DNA from: Auriscalpium vulgare
Taxonomy: Eukaryota > Basidiomycota > Agaricomycetes > Russulales > Auriscalpiaceae
Direction: 5' to 3'
Length of the DNA: 64,000 bases
NCBI GenBank assembly: GCA_019915015.1
Contig: JAHBBC010000039.1
Span: 186,001-250,000, forward strand
Of the stretch, positions 47,464 through 56,439 are shown piece by piece (position 1 is the stretch's first letter; each line of letters starts with the position of its first letter). The position numbers and the translations under genes are program-made. A model generated the notes under the pieces. It worked only from the letters and a program-made list of their open reading frames with translations, had not been told where the DNA came from and searched no databases.

Positions 47464-49662
47464 ATGACTACGCTTATGCCAGCTCGTGGTGATCGCACCG
47501 CCCCTATATTTACCCCAGAACAGCCTCGTTCAATCCGCAGGTTCTTTGCAGACCTTGAAATCCTATTCCTTCGTTGCTCAATCACCAAGGATGAAGAGAA
47601 GAAGACTTGGGCACAGAGTTATGTCCCTATCGAAGTAGCCGATCTTTTCGACGCCATGACAGAGTTCACCGACGCCTCCAAGTCATACAAAGAGTTCAAG
47701 GAAGCTGTCGCGAAGCTCTACCCAGGTGCTAGCGAAGACAAAGCATATTCAGTTGCAGACCTTGAGCACCTCGTCGCGGAACGTCGCGCCAACGGAATCT
47801 CAACACTGGAAGAGTTCGCAACATTCCATCGCGACTTCTTGACGCTCTCCAGCTATCTTATCAAGCACAAGCGCCTCTCAGACCTCCAGCAACAACGAGA
47901 ATTCGTTCGAGGCATCCCAGCTGAGCTTTGGCAGCGTGTCCATGCTCGCCTTCAGATCAAATTGCCAGACCAGGAGCCAGAAGACCCCTATCTTGTTTCT
48001 GACGTCAAGGACGCAACGAACTATGTTCTACATGGCACAGCAGCCTCTTCCTTTCGCAACGACGCCGCTTTAGCACCCAGCTCATCGTTAACGCCAGCCC
48101 CAGCGATCAAGACAGAAGAACTCCTTGTCACCCTCGTTCGTTCGCTCACCCAAGCAATTCAAGGCAATAGCGCAGTCCCAGCAGCCTTGTCCACGCCCAC
48201 ACCTGCTCCAGTTGACACCATTCGCTCGGAGAATCGTTGCCTATATGATGGCGCTCCAGATCATCACATCGCGAACTGTCCTGCAGTCGAAGAAGACATC
48301 CGCACTGGCTACGTCAAGCGAAACCATGATGGACGAGTCATACTACCTGGTGGAGGATTTGTTCCTCGCTTTATTACAGGCAACACCCTTCGTGATCGCA
48401 TGATGGAGTGGCATCGACGCAACCCAGGCCAGCGCGCACAAGCCCAGATGATGCTCGCAGTTGAGCCGCTCTCGACATTCACGCTTTCCGCGACAGATCG
48501 CATCGCCGCACTTGAAGCTGAGCTAGCAGCACTGAAAGGCCCACAGGCTCGCGATTCGTTCAAGTTGGTCTTCGACGGCGTAGAAGTGCCCCCTCGTCGA
48601 ACCGCGAACGTGAAGCCGACTCAAGATGCCCCACCAGTTCAAGCTCCAGCTCCAGCGCAAGCTCCCGCTCCTAGCCCAGCACAGTCATCAGCACCTCGCA
48701 CACCTTTGCACCCCTTTGCCAAAGCTCGTGACGCTACTTCCGCCCCAGTCAAGCAGACACGCTTTGTCCCTGCAGACCCGCCCAGGCCTTCGAATGCGCG
48801 AGACACCGCTTACAAGACAAATGCTCCAGTCCACAAGACAGAGATAGCAGACACAGTGTTTGCTCGCTCGATGAAAGCGAACTCGATCACGCTCACACCT
48901 GAGGAACTCCTTTCACTCTCGCCAGAGGTCCGCGCGAAGTATCGCGATGTTGTCACACCTCGTCGTGCAGTCAATGAGCAAGTCATTTCCAGTTTCCCCA
49001 CTGTCGAAGAGGTCCCAGAAGACATAGTCTCGCCCGCCGCGGCAATTGCAGAAGCTGAAGCCAAGACGTTTGCAAACTATGTCCCTGCCCCTCGTGTTAT
49101 CGCGCCAGATCGCAATAACCCTCCGCCCGGCGTCCTAGTCATTGATGATCCATATGAGACGTACCTGATGGACTTAGCCCCTGAAGAAGAGCCTAAAGTC
49201 TTGACTGTTGCCCGCGAATCACATGCGCTCCGCTCCATCGACGCTATCATTGACAACAAAGACACAGTTGAATGCCTTTTGGATCCCGGGTCACAGATTA
49301 TCTCGATGTCAGAAGAGATTTGTCACCATCTTGGCCTTGCATACGACCCTTCGATCCGCATTCGTGTTCAGAGTGCCAACACACACTATGACAGCTCGCT
49401 TGGATTAGCTCGCAACGTCCCCGTCAAGATCGCGAATATTACCATCTACTTGCAGATCCACGTCATTCGCAACGTCGCGTACGACATTCTACTTGGACGC
49501 CCCTTCGACGTTATCACAGAGAGTGTTGTGCGCAACTTCAAGAACGAAGACCAGACTGTTACGCTTCGCAATCCCAACTCGACAGCTGTTGTCACAGTGC
49601 CTACGTTCCCTAGAGGGCATCATCGGTTTCGAGTCTCACAGGAGACAACTTTCGCTGCTTGA
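47464..49662 (+). CDS. gag: Gag with zinc-knuckle remnant and aspartic protease
   Basis: Start chosen at the ATG at 47,464 (MTTLMPARGDR); the frame is open back to 47,299. The first 230 residues have typical retrotransposon capsid features (RRFFADLEILF, KTWAQSYV, FREFVRGIP-like spacing). Around residue 258 lies a zinc-knuckle-like motif with exact CX2CX4HX4C spacing in which the second Cys is Asp (C-LY-D-GAPD-H-HIAN-C). A long Pro/Ala-rich linker follows. The protease shows LLDPGSQ near residue 606 (the active-site D-x-G) and the downstream ILLGRPF. The ORF stops at 49,662 inside the start of pol. Confidence 0.9.
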   Translation: MTTLMPARGDRTAPIFTPEQPRSIRRFFADLEILFLRCSITKDEEKKTWAQSYVPIEVADLFDAMTEFTDASKSYKEFKEAVAKLYPGASEDKAYSVADLEHLVAERRANGISTLEEFATFHRDFLTLSSYLIKHKRLSDLQQQREFVRGIPAELWQRVHARLQIKLPDQEPEDPYLVSDVKDATNYVLHGTAASSFRNDAALAPSSSLTPAPAIKTEELLVTLVRSLTQAIQGNSAVPAALSTPTPAPVDTIRSENRCLYDGAPDHHIANCPAVEEDIRTGYVKRNHDGRVILPGGGFVPRFITGNTLRDRMMEWHRRNPGQRAQAQMMLAVEPLSTFTLSATDRIAALEAELAALKGPQARDSFKLVFDGVEVPPRRTANVKPTQDAPPVQAPAPAQAPAPSPAQSSAPRTPLHPFAKARDATSAPVKQTRFVPADPPRPSNARDTAYKTNAPVHKTEIADTVFARSMKANSITLTPEELLSLSPEVRAKYRDVVTPRRAVNEQVISSFPTVEEVPEDIVSPAAAIAEAEAKTFANYVPAPRVIAPDRNNPPPGVLVIDDPYETYLMDLAPEEEPKVLTVARESHALRSIDAIIDNKDTVECLLDPGSQIISMSEEICHHLGLAYDPSIRIRVQSANTHYDSSLGLARNVPVKIANITIYLQIHVIRNVAYDILLGRPFDVITESVVRNFKNEDQTVTLRNPNSTAVVTVPTFPRGHHRFRVSQETTFAA

Positions 49663-52600
49663 TTATCTAGAAGATGGTGAAGAAGTCGCCCTCATCTTGG
49701 AAGGCGACGGCGCGAGTGTTCGCGCACTTGCTTATACCCCTCTTGACCCTTCAGACGAATCCTCGCTCCAGTTTGCTTATTTAACCGCCTCCGACGCTCG
49801 TTCTTTGCTTCCCAACCACGCCGCTCCAGCAGCTTTTACAGTTTTGACTTCAACGTTCGCTCCAAATCCCGCCTCAACGCAATCCACACTCTTTTCTACC
49901 TTTGCCTCAGACCTTCGTCCACTGCCTTTGCCAGAGAATCAGATACCCCCAGTTCGCGAAACGTTTGCGAAGCGCAAGTACAAGCCCGTTGCCCAGAAAG
50001 TCAAGCCTGTGCTAGGCTCAGTCCCAGAACAGTTCCGCATAGTTCGCAACATACAGGGAGATCCCCTTGCATCGCTCCCTATGCTCCCTACGCATCCCCC
50101 GCCCTTTGTACCCACCGGACGCTACACGCAAGAACGCAAAGACACTGTTGATAGCCAAGAGTGCTACAATTTCCTTCAGCCAGCCGAACGAGACCTATTG
50201 CACCACGTCATTTCAGTTCACAACGACGCTTTCGCTTGGAATGACTCAGAGCGAGGCAGTTTCAAGCGCGAGTTCTTTCCTCCAGTCCAAATCCCTGTCG
50301 TTCCGCATACACCTTGGGTACAGCGCAATATTCCGATCCCACCAGGTCTTTACAAAGAAGTCACAGATCTCATTCGTCGCAAGATTCATGCAGGCACATA
50401 TGAAGACTCAAATTCATCGTATCGTTCGCGTTGGTTCTGCGTCGCGAAGAAAGATGGCAAGTCGCTACGCATTGTTCACAGTCTTGAGCCCCTCAACGCC
50501 GTCACTATCGCACATTCCGGAGTCACACCCACGCCAGAGCACCTTGCAGAACAGTTCGGAGGCCGCGCATGCGGTGGAATACTCGATCTCTACGTTGGCT
50601 ATGACGAACGCCTCATTGACGAACACTCGCGAGATCTCACTACGTTCCAGACGCCCTTTGGAGCCAAGCGCCTTGTCACCCTACCCATGGGATGGACGAA
50701 CTCAGTTCCTATCTTCCATGACGACGTCACGTACATCCTCCAGCCTGAGATACCAGCGATTACAGTCCCCTACATCGACGATGTCCCACTCAAAGGTCCC
50801 GCATCCGAGTATCTTGACGAATATGGCAAGCCCGAGCACATCGCGAACAATCGCAACATCCGCCGTTTTGTCTGGGAGCACTTCCAGAATGTCAACCGTA
50901 TCTTGCAGCGCATGAAGTATTGTGGTGGCACATTCTCTGGCACCAAGTCTATCATTATCAGTCGCGAGTTCACCGTTCTTGGCCATCGTTGCACCCCAGA
51001 AGGTCGACGTCCTGACGAGTCCACTGTCTCAGTTATCCGCAACTGGGGCCCCTGCAAAGATGTCTCTGACGTTCGTGCATTCCTTGGTACCATTGGAGTC
51101 TGCCGCATTTTCATCGACTCGTTCGCGAAACGTGCCCACGTCTTGACACAGCTTACTCGCAAAGGTGTCCCATTCGAGTTCGGACCAGAACATATTGCCG
51201 CTCAAGAAGACCTTAAAGTAGCCTTGCTCGCCTCGCCAGCGCTCCGTGCCATCAACTATGAATCACCCGACCCAGTTGTCTTAGCTGTTGACTCCTCGTA
51301 CATTGCAATAGGCTATATCTTAGCGCAAGACGTCGCGACCCCCAAGAAGACGCTCCGCTATATCAATCGCTTTGGTTCTATCACGCTCAACGACCGCGAA
51401 CGACGCTTCTCCCAGCCTAAGCTTGAGATTTACGGCCTTTTCCGTGCACTACGCACACTCCGCATCTATCTACTTGGTGTTCGCAACCTAGTTGTTGAAG
51501 TAGACGCTAGCGCTATCAAAGGAATGCTCAAGAACCCGGATCTCGTCCCTAGTGCAAGTATCAATCGATGGATTCTAGGCATCCTCATCTTCCATTTCAA
51601 GCTTCGCCACGTTCCAGGGGTTCGCCATGGACCAGACGGGCTTTCGCGACATAGACAAGAAGGTGAAGATACCCCAGCAGAGACAGAACAAGATGACAGT
51701 TATGACGATTGGCTTGATAACATGCATGGATTCCTTCACATTGTCTACCCTTCGCCTTCTGCGTTTCGTTCCCACATCCTAGCTGTGCCCACCCACCCTC
51801 CCTGCTTCGCGACCTATGCCCTGACCGAGGACGGTCAAGACTTCAGTAAGGAGGAGGAGGAGCCCAAGCTCTGTTATGACGATGTGCCACGTTCCGACTC
51901 AGCTAGAACCCACGACCTTCGCATTCAAGCAGTCCACAATTGGTTAAGGAAACCAGAACGCCCAGAAGACTTGTCAGATTCTGAGTTCGCGACCTTTGTC
52001 CGCTATGCGACGCGCTTCTTTATCGACAAGACAAGACTTTGGCGACGCAGTCTTGATGGCGCACACAAGCTTGTGATACAACCAGCTCAACGACTTCAAG
52101 TTCTTGCAGAATGTCATGATCGTGTTGGACATCGCGGAGTTTTTGCTACAAGATCGCTTATTCAAGAACGTTTTTGGTGGCCAGCTTCCGAAGCGGATGC
52201 CATGTGGTATGTCCGCAGCTGTCTCATCTGTCAGCAGCGTCAGAACCGTCAAGTTCTCATCCCCCCGGTTGTTGCGACACCCGCTGCGCTCTTCGCGAAG
52301 ATCTACGTTGACACAATGCATATGCCAGTCTCTAACGGCTTTCGCTATATTGTTCAAGGACGCTGTTCACTCACCCAGTACCCCGAGTTTCGACTCCTAC
52401 GCCGTGAGACAGCCAAGGCCATTGCAGATTGGGTCTTTGAAGATATCCTTTGTCGTTGGGGTTCATTAAGCGAAATCGTCACAGACAACGGAGGCCCATT
52501 TGTCAAGGCACTTGACTATCTGTCCAAGAAGTACAACATTCGCCATATTCGCATCAGTGGTTACAATTCGCGAGCCAACGGCATCGTTGAGCGTGCACAC

Positions 52601-53311
52601 TTTGACGTTCGTCAAGCATTGTTCAAGGCCTGCGATGGAGAACAGAGTCGCTGGTCTATGTCTGCGCACACAGTCTTTTGGTCCGAGCGCCTTACTACAA
52701 GACGCCGCATGGGTTGCTCGCCCTACTTTGCAGTCACAGGTTGTCATCCGCTCATTCCCCTTGACATATCCGAAGCAACGTACCTCTTGCCGCCGCCCAC
52801 GTCCATTCTTTCGACCACAGACCTCATTGCACGACGCGCCATAGCCCTCCAGAAGCGACACGAGCACATTTCACACCTGCGTTCCAAGGTTTTTGCACAT
52901 CGTCTAGCAGCAGCAGAGCGCTTTGAGCGTGACCACGCAGCGACCATTCGCGACTTTGATTTCAAGCGTGGAGACCTTGTATTGATCCGCCACACCGCTA
53001 TCGAGAAGTCGCTAAACCGCAAGATGCGCCCTCGCTATCTAGGCCCCCTTGTTGTTGTATCGCGAAACCGCGGAGGCGCCTACCTTGTTGCAGAACTAGA
53101 TGGTTCCGTCTTTGATCGACCCATTGCCGCCTTCAGAGTCATCCCCTTCTTTGCGCGAAAGCGAATTGAAGTGGACTTAGATGCCATTGATATTGACACT
53201 ACTCGACTTCGCGAACTAGAAGCTTCCCAGTCCTTAGGAGACGATGACAGCTTAGAAGACATGCCAATAGCCGATGAAGACGACATGGATGGTCCCCCAG
53301 ATGGCTCCTGA
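49493..53311 (+). CDS. pol: Pol: reverse transcriptase, RNase H, integrase
   Basis: The first Met of the frame is at 49,493, but translation more likely enters from gag by a +1 shift in the 49,493-49,662 overlap. Reverse transcriptase: about residues 260-450, with LDLYVGYDE and the catalytic YIDD near residue 427. RNase H of the Ty3 type: about 590-720, with VVLAVDSS and LEIYGLFRAL. Integrase: HHCC zinc finger H..VGH...C..C near residues 874-910, catalytic Asp in VDTMH (about 939), Asp in TDNGG (about 997) and Glu in NGIVER (about 1,033), then a GPY/F-like module with YLGPLVVV near 1,182. All key residues are present, so the enzyme set looks functional. Confidence 0.95.
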   Translation: MDAPSTLSQRVLCATSRTKTRLLRFAIPTRQLLSQCLRSLEGIIGFESHRRQLSLLDYLEDGEEVALILEGDGASVRALAYTPLDPSDESSLQFAYLTASDARSLLPNHAAPAAFTVLTSTFAPNPASTQSTLFSTFASDLRPLPLPENQIPPVRETFAKRKYKPVAQKVKPVLGSVPEQFRIVRNIQGDPLASLPMLPTHPPPFVPTGRYTQERKDTVDSQECYNFLQPAERDLLHHVISVHNDAFAWNDSERGSFKREFFPPVQIPVVPHTPWVQRNIPIPPGLYKEVTDLIRRKIHAGTYEDSNSSYRSRWFCVAKKDGKSLRIVHSLEPLNAVTIAHSGVTPTPEHLAEQFGGRACGGILDLYVGYDERLIDEHSRDLTTFQTPFGAKRLVTLPMGWTNSVPIFHDDVTYILQPEIPAITVPYIDDVPLKGPASEYLDEYGKPEHIANNRNIRRFVWEHFQNVNRILQRMKYCGGTFSGTKSIIISREFTVLGHRCTPEGRRPDESTVSVIRNWGPCKDVSDVRAFLGTIGVCRIFIDSFAKRAHVLTQLTRKGVPFEFGPEHIAAQEDLKVALLASPALRAINYESPDPVVLAVDSSYIAIGYILAQDVATPKKTLRYINRFGSITLNDRERRFSQPKLEIYGLFRALRTLRIYLLGVRNLVVEVDASAIKGMLKNPDLVPSASINRWILGILIFHFKLRHVPGVRHGPDGLSRHRQEGEDTPAETEQDDSYDDWLDNMHGFLHIVYPSPSAFRSHILAVPTHPPCFATYALTEDGQDFSKEEEEPKLCYDDVPRSDSARTHDLRIQAVHNWLRKPERPEDLSDSEFATFVRYATRFFIDKTRLWRRSLDGAHKLVIQPAQRLQVLAECHDRVGHRGVFATRSLIQERFWWPASEADAMWYVRSCLICQQRQNRQVLIPPVVATPAALFAKIYVDTMHMPVSNGFRYIVQGRCSLTQYPEFRLLRRETAKAIADWVFEDILCRWGSLSEIVTDNGGPFVKALDYLSKKYNIRHIRISGYNSRANGIVERAHFDVRQALFKACDGEQSRWSMSAHTVFWSERLTTRRRMGCSPYFAVTGCHPLIPLDISEATYLLPPPTSILSTTDLIARRAIALQKRHEHISHLRSKVFAHRLAAAERFERDHAATIRDFDFKRGDLVLIRHTAIEKSLNRKMRPRYLGPLVVVSRNRGGAYLVAELDGSVFDRPIAAFRVIPFFARKRIEVDLDAIDIDTTRLRELEASQSLGDDDSLEDMPIADEDDMDGPPDGS
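51848..51862 (+). promoter_or_regulatory. Candidate central polypurine tract inside pol
   Basis: The run AAGGAGGAGGAGGAG lies in the linker between RNase H and the integrase zinc finger. It is preceded by ctgaccgaggacggtca and cttcagt. The polypurine tract at the 3' LTR has the same run and the same preceding sequence. Central tracts act as a second plus-strand primer in lentiviruses and some Ty elements; a role here is inference. Confidence 0.4.
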
Positions 53312-53549
53312 CTCCTTTGTTTTGTTTCTCTTTCCAGCATGCTACGCATGGTTTCCCTTGTGTTTGTTTAAGTTTTGTTTCCCTTTTGCCCATGCCATTT
53401 ACAGAGACCAAGAAGGGACATTCAAGTTCGCTATATGCTTCACTCTTCCATTTCTGTATCCTTTCGTTCCCACCCACCGCAGCCCCCAGCACTCCTTTGC
53501 CGACCCGTATTCAACGCACGCGCTGACCGAGGACGGTCAGATCTTCAGT

Positions 53550-53559
53550 AAGGAGGAGG
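53550..53559 (+). promoter_or_regulatory. 3' polypurine tract
   Basis: AAGGAGGAGG directly abuts the TGATACG start of the 3' LTR, as expected for the primer of plus-strand synthesis. The 88-90 bp before it resemble 51,764-51,847 within pol. Confidence 0.85.
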
Positions 53560-54716
53560 TGATACGCCCCCAGCGCGGGTGGCTTCTGTTTTCGCATTTT
53601 TGGCACGTTCTATCGCCTCAACATCGACTATCGCAACACATCGCGCTCGCAGTTCCAGCCAAGACGCTAGCACACTTGTAGCAACACGGGCCTATACTCC
53701 TTGACGTCTCCATCGATTCTCTACCATCCAGGCCACGCAGGATGATTGCACAAGTCCCCAAGTCATGTGTACACGCCCACCAAGTCACCAAGACGTTCTG
53801 AGCCAGCCATTAGCATTCTGTGCGCACGTCGCAATGTCTCGCGCATACATCCACATGTTGCCCTCGCCTCCCACCTCGTTCCCAGAGCGTCCTAGCGTGG
53901 CGCAGCCCCTCGACACGTCACCCACAGGTCCCAGGGTCCGGTCTAGATGCAGTGTCTCAGAGCAATGTTCCGGTTTGATGGTTTCCGATACGTCGCGATC
54001 CGCATATCTCGGAGTTTCACATGGAGATAGCACAGCCTTGCTGTTCCGATACGTCGCGATGCTTGTTTCTGATTGGATACGCCTTCTAGAATGTCTCACT
54101 ATCCCCATACTTACCAGATGACTCACAGTAGCCACAGAGACATGTTTCCCGTGTATATCTGTTGGTAGCTAGGTCACTGAATATCAGACAACTTCTCCCC
54201 TCCAGAGTCAACGTCTCAAACCTTTGCAACATCGTTTTATCGCGTTCAACATCGACCTCGACCTTCAACTTCGCAGCGCCCAAGATTATAGCCTTCACCT
54301 TCGCAGAGCCCACGTTTACAAGCCTTCAACTTCGCAGAGCACATTGTTTTCACCTCGTCCAGCGTTATCGCGTTACGTCGCGACCTTCGTATCACCTTGT
54401 CCCCTTGTCCCCTCATCCTCGCCTTTGCTCCCCCATCGTCTCAGCCCTCCAGCAAGGTATTCTCAAGCTCGCTACACATCGCAACGTCCTGTTCCGCACC
54501 AGCAGTGTCGACTTCCATCCCAGATCACCTTGTCCATCGTCCTATCGCCCTCCAAGTCACCTAGCGACTTCCCCCCAGCGTTCACGCCTCTCCCCGAGTC
54601 ATCTGTAGGTCCTGGGACGCGCCCCCAACCTGTTACTAGCACCGCTCGAGCCAGCAGGAGTTGGTTTTGTGGTTTGTTTTGCCATCTGACCGCCTGTGCG
54701 CCGAGATAGGTCATCA
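53560..54716 (+). repeat. 3' LTR
   Basis: Second copy of the LTR at an offset of 7,714 from the first. I noticed no difference between the two by eye. Followed by the GCGG target duplication. Confidence 0.95.
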
Positions 54717-55420
54717 GCGGCATGGGCGGAGGCACGGTAGGTGCGGGCACGTCGGGTACGTCAAACGCAGGCACAACCGGCACTAGCCTAGCGGGCGCTG
54801 GTACCGGAGCGCAGACAGGACCGACGACGGCCATCTTCGGAGGAGCTAGGACGTGGAAGGGCGGTCCGGTGAGCACGTTGACGACAGGTAGCGCCGCGAC
54901 GGCGGTGACCGCGCAGGGCGCTCCTCAGGTCAGCGCTGGAGATCAGGAGGCACTCATCAAGCTGGCCAGGATGCTTGCAGGCAGTCAGGGTGCTCTGGGG
55001 GCTCAAGGAGCCAGCGCCATAGCGCATATACTTGGGCAGAACACTCGAGCTGGCGCGTCTAGCGCGCATACACCCGGCTCGGATTCTGGATCTGGCTCTG
55101 GGATGACGACGAAAGGGCCGAGAGTTTTCAGGAAAGCGGCGGAGGTGAGGGTCTCGGTGGCAGAGAGGCAGGTGTCCTTCGCGCGGAGCTTACAGGTCGC
55201 ATGGAACGAGGGAGTATACCTGGGGCTTCACGTGTTCACCAACGCCAATCTGAAGAAAATCTGGGACTCGCCGTCCAAGTACATTCAGAAGACGCAGCTG
55301 CCGACCTCGGAGAAGTCTCTTATGCTGCTCGCGCCGGACTTACTGGGCAACGAGGAAGAGCTAGATGCGGACAAATGGAGTGAAGCGTACGCGAACTTCT
55401 TCAGGCACCAGTCCCTGTAG

Positions 55421-56060
55421 TATATTTACAAAGGTACACACATGTATGTACCCGCCTGTTTACAAAGGTACCCACCTAGAAAAGTGCTCTTTATTAATAG
55501 GGACCTGTATACGAAAGTGGTTGGAATGAATGGGGGAGAATGTAGGGTCCCCCTAGGGCTCCCTTAGGGTGCTCTAGCGGTGCTAGCAGCGGGTTTGTAG
55601 GGGGTACTTTGTAAAGAGCACCTCTTCATAAAGAGCACCTGCCGAAACACAAACGATTCCCCAGGTCCAAATAAATCTGGATAAATCTGTAACATGCGCA
55701 AAATATTTGTAGCCTGCTCTGATTGTACAATTTTCGGGTTCCCAGCAGGGGGTACTTTGTAAAGAGCACCTCTTTATAAAGAGCACCTGCCGAAACACAA
55801 ACGATTCCCCAGGTCCAAATAAATCTGGGTAAATCTTTAAAATGCGCAGAATATTCGTAGCCTGCTCTGATTGTACAATTTTCGGGTTCCCAGCAGGGGG
55901 TACTTTGTAAAGAGCACCTCTTTATAAAGAGCACCTGCCGAAACACAAACGATTCCCCAGGTCCAAATAAATCTGGGTAAATCTGTAAAATGCGCAGAAT
56001 ATTCGTAGCCTGCTCTGATTGTACAATTTTCGGGTTCCCAGCAGGGGGTACTTTATGAAG
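55421..56060. repeat. 148-bp tandem repeat, about three copies
   Basis: Unit starts at ggggtacttt are at 55,601, 55,749, 55,897 and 56,045 (partial), an exact 148-bp spacing. Each unit contains twice the word aaagagcacct, then ccgaaacacaaacgattccc and ataaatctgg. Reverse-complement pieces of the start (tttacaaaggtac, aaaagtgctcttta) sit at 55,424-55,495, so the array is bounded on the left by an inverted part. The array begins just after the stop of the glycine-rich gene. Frames on the minus strand repeat with it and are not genes. Confidence 0.85.
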
Positions 56061-56439
56061 AGCACCTGCTACATCACATTGTTCTCAGGTCGGAATAAAT
56101 TGGGAAAAATCTCAAAAATGGTCAGAATAATTATACCCCCTGCCAATTCTGTATTTCTGGGTATGTATTATTCTAATCTCTGATTGGTACCTGCCATACA
56201 GTGACTGCTCCCAGCCAGCAAGTCCTAACAAACTCATGACAAGTAATATTTATTCCTGGATTTACCTCAGTTTTGAGCTCTTAAGTCACTGCAGTAGCAA
56301 ATGGCCAGCACACAATACTCCAGTGAGACTAGCTACAACATAGTAACTAAGGAGTAGATGCCAAAGTGTAGCCAAACAAGGTAGAGGAAGGCAATATCAA
56401 GATGGGACATATGATTGATATGAAACATACAGCCTACAA
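56061..56439. other. AT-rich spacer without a gene
   Basis: Low-GC sequence between the tandem repeat and the 3' end of the minus-strand gene. It probably holds the 3' untranslated region and terminator of that gene. No motif stands out. Confidence 0.4.

Larger units (their letters stand above)
45846..54716 (+). mobile_element. Complete Ty3/Gypsy LTR retrotransposon (8.87 kb)
   Basis: Two 1,157-bp direct repeats (45,846-47,002 and 53,560-54,716) bound gag, protease, reverse transcriptase, RNase H and integrase in the Ty3/Gypsy order. The LTRs start TGAT and end ATCA and are flanked by GCGG (45,842-45,845 and 54,717-54,720). The open frames inside the two LTRs are identical in length and translation, so insertion is recent. 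Both large ORFs are open. The gag frame and pol frame differ by +1, as in Ty3 itself. No chromodomain is seen at the integrase C-terminus. Confidence 0.95.
45628..55420 (+). pseudogene. Glycine-rich gene split by an LTR retrotransposon
   Basis: The 5' part (45,628-45,845) encodes a Gly/Ser/Thr-rich N-terminus. The 3' part (54,717-55,420) resumes in Gly-rich sequence and leads to a helical C-terminal region with landmarks DQEALIKLARMLAGSQGAL and DLLGNEEELDADKWSEAYANFF, and a stop at 55,420. With the element and one GCGG copy left out, the two parts lie in one continuous frame without a stop (about 300 residues), which strongly supports recent disruption of an intact gene. I do not recognise the family. 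The low-complexity N-terminus and compact helical C-terminus would also suit a Gag-like protein of another retroelement, which is speculation. Confidence 0.7.

Noticed and set aside
50067..50915. 282-codon plus-strand frame inside pol
   Set aside because: Shadow of the reverse transcriptase frame with Ser/Thr-rich composition, no motif.
55583..55946. Minus-strand frames of 71 and 106 codons with repeated Phe/Cys-rich text
   Set aside because: Direct translation of the 148-bp tandem repeat; no gene signals.
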